64,000 bases of DNA from Flavobacteriaceae bacterium S0862 (lineage in GTDB: Bacteria; Bacteroidota; Bacteroidia; Flavobacteriales; Flavobacteriaceae): NCBI GenBank assembly GCA_023015825.1, contig JALKAW010000002.1, forward strand, positions 186,001-250,000, in the 5' to 3' direction. Within the stretch, counting starts at the first letter, position 1, and every line of letters starts with the position of its first letter. Under the pieces are notes generated by a model. It was given only the letters and a program-made list of their open reading frames with translations. It was not told the origin of the DNA and did not search any database. The position numbers and the translations under genes were made by a program. Positions 27,331-35,811 of the stretch are shown piece by piece.

Positions 27331-27360
27331 AAAGAGTTCCGATTTAAATCGGAACTCTTT
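27331..27360. terminator. Bidirectional terminator (30-bp perfect palindrome)
   Basis: The two 15-base arms (27331-27345 and 27346-27360) are perfect reverse complements with core GAGTTCCGAT and A/T ends on both sides. It serves the exonuclease gene rightward and the M14 peptidase gene leftward. Confidence 0.85.
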
Positions 27361-27384
27361 ATTTTAGAGTAGTGAATAATTAAT

Positions 27385-30300
27385 TTACTTTTTTATAAAT
27401 CGTTTCATCATTTTATCACTACCATTTTTTACTTCAATATAATACATTCCAGCTTCTAAGTTGTCAACAATAACTTTGTTTTCAGTTTGACCCGTTTCGA
27501 CAATTTGTCCTAACATATTAATTATTCTATAAGACATTACACCTCCCTTTTGAGTTTTAATATTTAAAATATTATTAACAGGATTTGGATATAATCTAAA
27601 ATCTTTTTTCTTTTTATTTGTTAAATTTTTAGTAACTATTCTTGCATTGTTACTACCTCCGTTTGCAGTAATAACTACCTGATCAATATAAATCTGATCA
27701 TTGTTTCCAGAAGCATCACATATAATTCTAAATTGACTATTACTTACAAAATTATAATTTGAAGCATCAAGAGTTACTAAACGGTTTTCAAAATTCCCAT
27801 TATTGAAATCCACACCTCTAGTCCAAGTTGCTATTGTAGTAAATCCAGAGCCGTCATTATATTGTAACCAAAAATCTTCACCATTTTCCATACTGTTAGC
27901 ATAAAAGTAGAAGCTAAATTCTACTGAATTATAAGAAGACAAATCAAATAAAGGAGAGGTCATAGAAGATGAACTCCCAGAATTATCCCTTAATCTAATA
28001 GAATAATTTCCTTCATAAGACCTGGAATCAGAAACTCTATCACAATCACTTCCACCGTCAGACCATCCATCCCAACCAACTTCAAAAAAACCTTCATGTA
28101 ATACAACAGTATCTGGGACATCTGCTACTATAACCATCCTAATAACTTCGGTAGCTACATTACCTGCTGCATCACTAACATTATAAGTCACCATATAAGT
28201 ACCTGCTGTGTTACTGTCTACTGTATCACCTCCTATTAATATACTTGATGTAAGATCTCCATCTATATTATCCACCGCTGTAGCACCTTGCTCTATATAA
28301 GTACCTCCTACATTTAAATCTACTGTCGATGACCCTAGTAGCGTAATTACTGGCGCAGTGGTGTCTGGTATCACATTTACTGTTCGTATAACTTCGGTAG
28401 CTGCATTACCTGCCGCATCACTAACATTATAGGTCACTATGTAAACACCCGCTGTATTACCATCTACTGCATCGCCTCCTATTGCTATACTTGATGTAAG
28501 ATCTCCATCAACATTATCAGTTGCTATAGCTCCTTGCTCTGTATATAAATTACCTAAATTTAGGTTAATTATAGAAGCTCCAATAAGGGTTATCACAGGG
28601 GCTTCTGTATCAGGAGCAACTATCACTGTTCTTGAAACTTCTGTTGCAGCATTGCCTGCTGAGTCGCTTACGTTATACTTTACGATGTAAGTCCCTGCTA
28701 TATTCCCATCTACTACATCGCCTCCTATTGCTATACTTGATGTAAGATCTCCATCAACATTATCAGTTGCTATAGCCCCTTGCTCTGTATATACATTACC
28801 TAAATTTAGGTTAATTAAAGAAGCACCATTTAAAGTTATAACTGGAGCAGTAACGTCTTGTGTTATATTAACTGTTCTGGTTGCTTCAGCAGCAGCATTG
28901 CCTGTCACATCAATAACATTATAGGTGACTATATATGTTCCAACAGTATTCGTATCTACCATATCTCCTCCTATAACAATGTTTGCCGAAATATCTCCAT
29001 CAATATTATCAGTAGCAGTTGCACCTTGTTCATTATATAGATCTCCTTGCTCTAAATTAATAAGCGAATCACCTGTAAGTGTAATAATAGGAGCAGTGGC
29101 ATCTTGTGTAACATTAACTATCCTAGTTACTTCAGTAGCTTCATTACCTGCCACATCGCTAACATTATAGGTGATTATATATGATCCAACAGTATTTGTA
29201 TCTACCATATCTCCTCCTATAACAATGTTTGCCGAAATATCTCCGTCAATATCATCAGTAGCAGTTGCACCTTCTTCATTATATGGGTTTCCTTCCTCTA
29301 AATTAATAGTCGAATCACCCATGAGAGTAATAACAGGAGGTATAATGTCAACTGGTCCTGAAGGAATTCCAGTAATAATTACTTGATCAATATAAATATA
29401 ATCACTATTATTTGAGGCATCACTCTGGAATCTGAATTGTGCATTAGAAGCCAAGATATATTCTGCCTCATTTAATGTAAATGTTCCTGAATAGAAAGAT
29501 CCATTATTAAAATCTGTCCCTGAAACATAAGTTTCTATAGTTGTCCAACTTGACCCATTGTAATACCTCAACCAGAAATCCTCATTATTTTCCATACTAC
29601 TAGCATAGTAATAAAAGCTAATTTCTACATCACCAAATGAAGATAAATCAAAAGAAGGTGAAGTCATAGAAGATGATGTGCCAGAATTGTCTCTTAACCT
29701 AATTGAATAGTTTCCTTCATATGAATTTGACCCTGAATATCGAGCACAATCACTTCCTCCATCAGACCAACCATCCCAACCAGTCTCAAAATAACTGGCA
29801 CTAATGGTAACTGTATTGGTAGTTGTGAAATTGATTGAATTACTAAAAGGTGAAGTAGAATTACATATACTTCTTACTTGCGCCTCATATTTAGTACCAA
29901 TGTTTAGTCCTGTTAAATTAACAGAGGTGTTACTGGTATTTGTTGTTATCCATGTTGGTGAACCAACAGGTCTATATCTATAGTCATATGTAGCTCCATT
30001 TATAACATCCCAACTTAATGTTGTCGTATTTGCCTGAACATTGGATGCTGTCAATCCTGAAGGAGCAGTAGCAGCAATAGGCATTAATTGAACTTCTGGT
30101 AAGGTAATGGTTTGATAATCAGTAATTGTTTGGTTTGAAAGTGTAAAAGACTGATAGCAAGGCGCTTCAAAAACAATATCGTAAGTTCCAGATTTTATTG
30201 GCCTATAATAGTTTCCATGAGGTAATGTAGTTTTGGTCCAGGAACCTAAAGCATCGTGATTATCTATTTTAACAGTTGCCTCAATTAGATTCCCAGTAAC

Positions 30301-31581
30301 TGCGTCTTTTACAACGCCAGTAAATCCATAAGTCCCTTGTACTAAATAATCTATTAAAGCTTCTTTATTGTAATTCCAGAAATTTACTAATTGGCTTGCT
30401 GCAGGTAATTTTGTGTTAGATAACTCAATTGTAACTTCTTTTGATTGTTGATAAAAGTTCATATAATCTTGTCGTCCGCCTTCAACGCGATACCAATCTG
30501 CTCCATTAGTTACTCCAGGCCATACATAGTTCGTATATGTTGCATCCATATAACCACTTGGACTATTGTCCTGACAATTTACTGCATACTCTTTACTTAT
30601 TAAAAAGAACAAATCATCATCAGGATGTCTAGTATAGGTATTATCCCAAGGATAGTTTACAACTTCTGTTCCACCATGAAAATTTGCAGATAAAACAAAA
30701 TGATTATTACTGGCTAAATTCATAAAGTGTTGGGTTTCTATTTCATAGTTTGGATTCCCATCTGGATGTGGTCCACCAACATTATCAGGATAGTTTCTAT
30801 TTAAATCCCACCCATTAGCATTAGCTCTCCTAGCATTAGCTACTGATGTATTTGATGAACTACCATAATAGGTCCCATCTGGATTGGCCATTGGATTAAT
30901 CCAAATTTCTGAATTATCTATTAAATTTTTAATTCTTGAGTGATCCACATGAGAAACATCTTTGTACGCTGTAATAAAATAGTCAATCAAATTAAGCATC
31001 ATTGGAAATCCAGCAATTTCATCACCATGCATTGAAGATGTATACATTAATTTTGGTTCAGCTTCAGAAACTCCAATATTATCTGACAACTTTATAAATA
31101 ATAACCTTTTATCTCCACCAGAAACACCTTCTGCTGTTCCGCCAATATCTACTAGTTGACATATAGAAGGATTGTCTGCAGCAAAGTTTGCCATTTGGAG
31201 TGCGTAATCTGCATAAGTTGGATATGCGGTTAAAGGGAATGTTAGGTTTGATGTTCTACTATTAGGAGAACTTGTCATTCGTATCTCTTCTGACTTAACA
31301 GTATTATCTGAAGTACTAACTTTAAAAGGAATATTTCGATTTAAAAAGTTCTTAAATTGATTTTCATTGGCCCAAGCTTTTACCGTTTTTGATTCTTCAT
31401 CAAAATTCACAATAGATAATCTTCTTGTAAAATCATTTAATTCATTTAGATTATCAACTTTAAATGTAAACGTGATTTCACCTTTTTTATTTAAGAAAGT
31501 TTGTGCTTTTTCTAAGTCTTTGCTTTGAGAAAAACTGAATGTAGTGCTTAGAATAAACACCAATAGTAATAGTTTCTTCAT
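27385..31581 (-). CDS. Secreted multidomain M14 zinc carboxypeptidase with T9SS sorting domain
   Basis: This 1398-residue protein has, in order: signal peptide (1-18), propeptide-like region (to about 110), M14 carboxypeptidase (about 118-415), carboxypeptidase-regulatory-like domain (418-500), fibronectin III (503-590), a jelly-roll domain (595-738), five tandem DUF5011-type Ig-like repeats of about 82 residues (742-1152), a second jelly-roll similar to the first (1157-1300), and a C-terminal T9SS sorting domain (about 1320-1398, LYPNPVNN). Zinc ligands are His185, Glu188 and His302; Arg262 and catalytic Glu386 are also present. It should be exported by type IX secretion and degrade proteins outside the cell. 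The repeats are near-identical at DNA level. Confidence 0.92.
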   Translation of the reverse strand: MKKLLLLVFILSTTFSFSQSKDLEKAQTFLNKKGEITFTFKVDNLNELNDFTRRLSIVNFDEESKTVKAWANENQFKNFLNRNIPFKVSTSDNTVKSEEIRMTSSPNSRTSNLTFPLTAYPTYADYALQMANFAADNPSICQLVDIGGTAEGVSGGDKRLLFIKLSDNIGVSEAEPKLMYTSSMHGDEIAGFPMMLNLIDYFITAYKDVSHVDHSRIKNLIDNSEIWINPMANPDGTYYGSSSNTSVANARRANANGWDLNRNYPDNVGGPHPDGNPNYEIETQHFMNLASNNHFVLSANFHGGTEVVNYPWDNTYTRHPDDDLFFLISKEYAVNCQDNSPSGYMDATYTNYVWPGVTNGADWYRVEGGRQDYMNFYQQSKEVTIELSNTKLPAASQLVNFWNYNKEALIDYLVQGTYGFTGVVKDAVTGNLIEATVKIDNHDALGSWTKTTLPHGNYYRPIKSGTYDIVFEAPCYQSFTLSNQTITDYQTITLPEVQLMPIAATAPSGLTASNVQANTTTLSWDVINGATYDYRYRPVGSPTWITTNTSNTSVNLTGLNIGTKYEAQVRSICNSTSPFSNSINFTTTNTVTISASYFETGWDGWSDGGSDCARYSGSNSYEGNYSIRLRDNSGTSSSMTSPSFDLSSFGDVEISFYYYASSMENNEDFWLRYYNGSSWTTIETYVSGTDFNNGSFYSGTFTLNEAEYILASNAQFRFQSDASNNSDYIYIDQVIITGIPSGPVDIIPPVITLMGDSTINLEEGNPYNEEGATATDDIDGDISANIVIGGDMVDTNTVGSYIITYNVSDVAGNEATEVTRIVNVTQDATAPIITLTGDSLINLEQGDLYNEQGATATDNIDGDISANIVIGGDMVDTNTVGTYIVTYNVIDVTGNAAAEATRTVNITQDVTAPVITLNGASLINLNLGNVYTEQGAIATDNVDGDLTSSIAIGGDVVDGNIAGTYIVKYNVSDSAGNAATEVSRTVIVAPDTEAPVITLIGASIINLNLGNLYTEQGAIATDNVDGDLTSSIAIGGDAVDGNTAGVYIVTYNVSDAAGNAATEVIRTVNVIPDTTAPVITLLGSSTVDLNVGGTYIEQGATAVDNIDGDLTSSILIGGDTVDSNTAGTYMVTYNVSDAAGNVATEVIRMVIVADVPDTVVLHEGFFEVGWDGWSDGGSDCDRVSDSRSYEGNYSIRLRDNSGSSSSMTSPLFDLSSYNSVEFSFYFYANSMENGEDFWLQYNDGSGFTTIATWTRGVDFNNGNFENRLVTLDASNYNFVSNSQFRIICDASGNNDQIYIDQVVITANGGSNNARIVTKNLTNKKKKDFRLYPNPVNNILNIKTQKGGVMSYRIINMLGQIVETGQTENKVIVDNLEAGMYYIEVKNGSDKMMKRFIKK
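28110..29350 (-). repeat. Five tandem 246-bp coding repeats
   Basis: Five head-to-tail copies of about 246 bp encode the DUF5011-type modules of the M14 peptidase. The two copies nearest the 5' end of the gene (about 28860-29350) and the middle copies (about 28370-28860) form more similar subgroups by eye, which suggests recent duplication or conversion. Confidence 0.8.
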
Positions 31582-31778
31582 ACTTTAGTTATATATTATT
31601 GTTAAGGAATTTATTTTGAAAATAATAAAAATTTCAATAGCTCTTTGATTATTAATCATTTTTTATCAATAAAACACTAACTTAATTTTGAATTACGGTT
31701 TTCCCATAGAATAGATCATGTAAAATCTTACTATTTCCTTTATTGCTACCTTAACTAATAAATTTCATACTTTTAAGG

Positions 31779-33470
31779 ATGGATAAAAAACATTTGCTAT
31801 CTGTTAAAAATCTTGAAATTTCGTTTATCAACAATTCGGTAACCAACAAAGTTATTAAAGGTGTTTCATATAACTTATTTCCAAATGAAATATTAGGAAT
31901 AGTTGGCGAATCAGGAAGTGGTAAATCGGTTTCTACTCTAGCTATTGCTGGACTACTTCCTAAGCAAAATTGCACCATAGATAATGGCGAAATACTATTT
32001 GAAAATAAAAATTTAACTACTCTTGATTCTAAAAGGTTTGAGTCGCTTCGCGGTAATGATATCGCTATGATTTTTCAAGAGCCTATGAGTTCTTTGAATC
32101 CTTCTATGACGTGTGGAAAACAAGTACTTGAAGTGTTATTAAAGCATACCAAGCTAACAAAAAATCTAGCTAAAAATGAAGTGTTGGATCTGTTTAAAAA
32201 AGTAAAACTTCCAAATCCAAATGTTATTTTTAGTAAGTATCCTCACGAAATTTCTGGCGGCCAAAAACAACGTGTTATGATTGCTATGGCTATTGCTTGT
32301 AAGCCAAAATTGTTAATTGCAGATGAGCCAACAACAGCATTGGATGTAACAGTCCAAAAAGACATTATTTTACTTCTCAAAGACTTACAAAAGATCTTTG
32401 AAATGAGTATTATATTTATTTCACATGATCTGTCTTTGGTGTCTGAAATAGCAAATAGAGTCCTAGTAATGTATCAAGGCGAAATAGTTGAACAAGGACC
32501 TTCTGAAGCTATTTTTAAAAACCCACAACATATATATACCAAAGCATTAATTAACTCCAAGCCGTCTTTAAACGTTAGGTTAAAACAACTCACTACTATT
32601 GATGATTATATGAACAACAACATTTTAGATACCGTTGTCTCATCTCAAGAAAGAGTACAAAAACACGAAACATTATACTCGAAACCTCCAATACTAGAGG
32701 TTAAAAATGTGAGTAAAGAATATCTAACCAAACATGGGTTTTTTGGTAAGTCATCAGTATTTAAAGCTGTTAATGATGTGAGTTTTAAAGTTTATGAAGG
32801 TGAAACACTTGGTCTTGTTGGAGAATCTGGTTGTGGAAAATCTACTTTAGGAAATGCCATTTTGCAGTTACATAAAATAAGTACTGGCAGTATTTTATAC
32901 AAAGGAATAGATATAACAAAGCTTTCGAAAAAGGAATTAAGAACACTTAGAAAAGATATTCAAATTATTTTTCAAGATCCTTATGCATCCTTAAATCCAA
33001 GAATTTCAATTGGAAATGCCATTATAGAGCCTATGAAAGTTCATGGTTTGTATAACTCTTCAAAAGAACGGAAAGAAAAAGCCTTAGAGCTTTTAGAACG
33101 TGTTGGTTTATCTGCCGAATTTTTTAATAGATATCCTCATGAGTTTTCTGGTGGTCAACGACAACGAATTGGCATAGCTAGAACCATAGCCTTACAACCA
33201 AAGCTTATAGTTTGTGATGAATCTGTTTCGGCATTAGATATTTCGGTACAAGCACAAGTATTAAATTTATTGAACGAACTAAAAGATAACTTTGGCTTTA
33301 CTTACATCTTTATATCACACGATTTAGCAGTTGTAAAATATATGAGTGACCAGCTACTAGTGATGAATCAAGGCAACATAGAAGAACTTGGAGAGGCAGA
33401 TAGTATCTATGCCAATCCTAAGAAAGAATATACAAAAACACTTATAGACGCTATCCCAAAAGGATTATAG
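31779..33470 (+). CDS. ABC transporter ATP-binding protein with two ATPase domains (oligopeptide/dipeptide type)
   Basis: This 563-residue protein joins two ATPase domains of the Opp/Dpp family. The first has Walker A GESGSGKS (43-50), signature SGGQKQR (about 163) and Walker B LLIADEP; the second has GESGCGKST (about 349), SGGQRQR and LIVCDES. Each half also has the peptide-type C-terminal extension. It resembles DppDF/YejF/GsiA fusions that drive peptide or glutathione import. No permease or binding-protein gene is adjacent, so the partners lie elsewhere. A strong terminator follows. Confidence 0.92.
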   Translation: MDKKHLLSVKNLEISFINNSVTNKVIKGVSYNLFPNEILGIVGESGSGKSVSTLAIAGLLPKQNCTIDNGEILFENKNLTTLDSKRFESLRGNDIAMIFQEPMSSLNPSMTCGKQVLEVLLKHTKLTKNLAKNEVLDLFKKVKLPNPNVIFSKYPHEISGGQKQRVMIAMAIACKPKLLIADEPTTALDVTVQKDIILLLKDLQKIFEMSIIFISHDLSLVSEIANRVLVMYQGEIVEQGPSEAIFKNPQHIYTKALINSKPSLNVRLKQLTTIDDYMNNNILDTVVSSQERVQKHETLYSKPPILEVKNVSKEYLTKHGFFGKSSVFKAVNDVSFKVYEGETLGLVGESGCGKSTLGNAILQLHKISTGSILYKGIDITKLSKKELRTLRKDIQIIFQDPYASLNPRISIGNAIIEPMKVHGLYNSSKERKEKALELLERVGLSAEFFNRYPHEFSGGQRQRIGIARTIALQPKLIVCDESVSALDISVQAQVLNLLNELKDNFGFTYIFISHDLAVVKYMSDQLLVMNQGNIEELGEADSIYANPKKEYTKTLIDAIPKGL

Positions 33471-33495
33471 CATGAAAAGTTTTTTTACTAAACGC

Positions 33496-33520
33496 AAAAG
33501 ACTCCTTAGGAGTCTTTTTG
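33496..33520 (+). terminator. Terminator of the ABC ATPase gene
   Basis: Stem AAAAGACTCC/GGAGTCTTTT (33496-33505 with 33509-33518) with a TTA loop and T-run. Confidence 0.85.
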
Positions 33521-33566
33521 TGTTTTGAATGCTCGTAAAAATGTTCTTAAATCTATAAGTAGGTTC

Positions 33567-33617
33567 TGGTAGATTTGGGGCTAAATTCATAAGCTAAATT
33601 CATGGTAGATTTGGGGC
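33567..33617. repeat. Interleaved short direct repeats
   Basis: TGGTAGATTTGGGGC occurs at 33567-33581 and 33603-33617 (period 36). Between them GCTAAATTCAT occurs at 33580-33590 and 33593-33603 (period 13). The G-runs stand out in AT-rich DNA. Purpose unknown. Confidence 0.6.
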
Positions 33618-33814
33618 AAATCTGTAATTATAATTTGGTTTATTTGGGGACTGCTAATATGAAACAAATATTTAAACTAACTCGTTTAAAAACACAATAA
33701 ATCGATGAAATGCATAAAACTTTAACATTTAATCTATTTCAAAGTAAATTTGTTAAACATTTATAAAGCAAATCAAAATTGTACACTGAGTTTATATATT
33801 TGAGGCTATAACAT

Positions 33815-33822
33815 TATCTTTG
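33815..33822 (+). promoter_or_regulatory. -7 promoter element of aacS
   Basis: TATCTTTG matches TAnnTTTG, 27 bp upstream of the ATG. The nearest TTG is only 12 bp upstream. Confidence 0.5.
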
Positions 33823-33849
33823 ATTAATATTCTAAAAAAGTAGTTAGTA

Positions 33850-35811
33850 ATGAGTATAAAACTTTGGGAAGGCAGCAAACAATTTAAAGAAAACAGCCAT
33901 TTGAATGCTTACAAGCAATGGCTTTTTACTAATAAAGGTTTAGAATTTAAAAACTATCAAGAACTATGGCAATGGTCAGTCACGGAAATTGAAGATTTTT
34001 GGGAAAGTATCTGGCATTACTTTAAAGTTACATCGCACCAACCTTACACAAAAGTACTCTCATCCTATGAAATGCCAAATTCTAAATGGTTTGAAGGTGC
34101 CACAATAAATTATGCCGAACATCTATTTAAAAAAGCTAAAGACAACGAAACTGCCATTATTTTTGGAAACGAAACTGGTCTTAATCAAGAAATTTCCTGG
34201 TTAGAACTTAAAACAAAAGTGGCATCACTTGCAACATATTTTAAGTCTATTGGTGTTATAAAAGGTGATCGTGTAGTCGCTTTTTTGCCTAACATCCCAG
34301 AAGCCACCATAGCATTTTTAGCTGTAAATTCTATTGGTGCTATTTGGTCCAGTACCTCCCCAGATTTTGGTTCAGAAAGTGTAGTAGACAGATTTGCACA
34401 AATAGAACCTAAAGTACTTATTTCTGTTGATGGCTATCAATACAACGGCAAACCCTATGACAAATCTAATATTGTAAACGCAATTGTAGATGCATTGCCT
34501 ACTCTTAAAAAAGTGTTGATTTTGCCTTATCTCAATGCAAATGCGCTTGATAATTTTCCTAAGCATTACGAAAATATCAATCATATTTTTAACACGGTTT
34601 CTGGTGAATTGACTTTTGAACCTGTCGAATTTAATCATCCTATTTGGGTTTTGTATTCCTCAGGAACAACGGGACTGCCAAAGGCTATTGTGCACTCACA
34701 TGGAGGTATTCTTTTAGAACACTTAAAGTATATGGCGTTTCATAATGACGTCCATGAAGGTGAACGTTTCTTTTGGTTCTCTACTACTGGATGGATGATG
34801 TGGAATTTTGTGCAAGCAGCATTTTTAATGGGAGCGTCTATTGTTTTATATGATGGTAGTCCAACCTATCCAAATTTTAATAAACTTTGGCAGTTTTCCG
34901 AAGATGTGAAAATTGACCATTTTGGTACTAGTGCACCTTATTTAGTGGCTTGTATGAAAAAAGGACTGTTACCAAAATCAGAGTTTGATTTAACTTCAAT
35001 AAGATCAATTAGCTCGACTGGAGCACCTCTACCACCTGAAGCTTTTGACTATGTATATTCTAATATAAAAGAAGATGTATGGTTATGTTCTATGGCTGGA
35101 GGCACAGATGTATGTACTGCTTTTGTTGGAGGATTACCTGAATATGCTGTACATTCTGGTGAAATTCAATGTAGGGCATTAGGTGTGTCATTATATGCTT
35201 ATGATGATAATGGAAACTCTGTTAAAGATGAATTAGGGGAAATGGTCATTGATAAACCAATGCCTTCAATGCCTATTTACTTTTGGAACGACACAAACAA
35301 CAAACGCTATAAAGCTAGTTATTTTGATCACTATCCTGGTAAATGGCGTCATGGCGATTTTATTAAAATCAATTCAAAAACTAACGGATTAATTATCTAT
35401 GGAAGAAGCGATGCAACATTAAATAGACATGGTATAAGAATTGGGACTAGTGAAATTTATAGAGCTGTAAACAAAATTGAAGCTGTTGAAGATTCACTCA
35501 TTGTAAATCTAGAGCTTGATGAAGGCAAACACTATATGCCATTATTTGTGAAAATGAGAAACAATGCCGAATTAACTGATGACATAAAAGCTCAAATTAA
35601 TAGTCAACTAAAAAAAGAATATTCACCAAGACACGTTCCTGATGATATTATTCAAGTTGATGATATTCCATATACCATTAGTGGTAAAAAAATGGAAGCT
35701 CCAATTAAGAAAATTCTTTTAGGAATGCCGCTTGAAAAATCCATTAATTTTGACTCTATGCGAAATCCCGAATCGGTACAGTTTTTTATTGAATTTGAAA
35801 AAGGTATTTAA
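33850..35811 (+). CDS. aacS: Acetoacetate-CoA ligase
   Basis: This 653-residue adenylate-forming enzyme activates acetoacetate to acetoacetyl-CoA with ATP. The AMP-binding motif is YSSGTTGLPKAIVHSHGG (about 275-292), and the ANL family hinge and catalytic Lys region (YGRSDATLNRHGIRIG, and SGKKMEAPIKK near the C-terminus) are present. The N-terminal block with LWEGSKQF and FWESIWHYFKV is typical of acetoacetyl-CoA synthetase rather than acetyl-CoA synthetase. Its last 4 bp overlap the convergent PBP1A gene. A role in ketone-body or leucine carbon use or in PHB turnover is inferred. Confidence 0.93.
   Translation: MSIKLWEGSKQFKENSHLNAYKQWLFTNKGLEFKNYQELWQWSVTEIEDFWESIWHYFKVTSHQPYTKVLSSYEMPNSKWFEGATINYAEHLFKKAKDNETAIIFGNETGLNQEISWLELKTKVASLATYFKSIGVIKGDRVVAFLPNIPEATIAFLAVNSIGAIWSSTSPDFGSESVVDRFAQIEPKVLISVDGYQYNGKPYDKSNIVNAIVDALPTLKKVLILPYLNANALDNFPKHYENINHIFNTVSGELTFEPVEFNHPIWVLYSSGTTGLPKAIVHSHGGILLEHLKYMAFHNDVHEGERFFWFSTTGWMMWNFVQAAFLMGASIVLYDGSPTYPNFNKLWQFSEDVKIDHFGTSAPYLVACMKKGLLPKSEFDLTSIRSISSTGAPLPPEAFDYVYSNIKEDVWLCSMAGGTDVCTAFVGGLPEYAVHSGEIQCRALGVSLYAYDDNGNSVKDELGEMVIDKPMPSMPIYFWNDTNNKRYKASYFDHYPGKWRHGDFIKINSKTNGLIIYGRSDATLNRHGIRIGTSEIYRAVNKIEAVEDSLIVNLELDEGKHYMPLFVKMRNNAELTDDIKAQINSQLKKEYSPRHVPDDIIQVDDIPYTISGKKMEAPIKKILLGMPLEKSINFDSMRNPESVQFFIEFEKGI

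Larger units (their letters stand above)
33471..33849. other. Intergenic region with terminator, short direct repeats and promoter
   Basis: This 379-bp gap holds the terminator of the ABC gene (33496-33520), a cluster of short direct repeats (33567-33617) and the -7 element of aacS (33815-33822). I find no open frame with gene-like features and no RNA gene in the rest. Confidence 0.6.

Noticed and set aside
28110-29350. Regular repeats as a possible CRISPR array
   Set aside because: The unit is 246 bp, lies in frame within a coding sequence and has no unique spacers.
28858-29386. Open frames on the plus strand opposite the Ig-like repeats
   Set aside because: They repeat with the same 246-bp period as the peptidase modules on the other strand and have no family features; they are shadows of the repeats.
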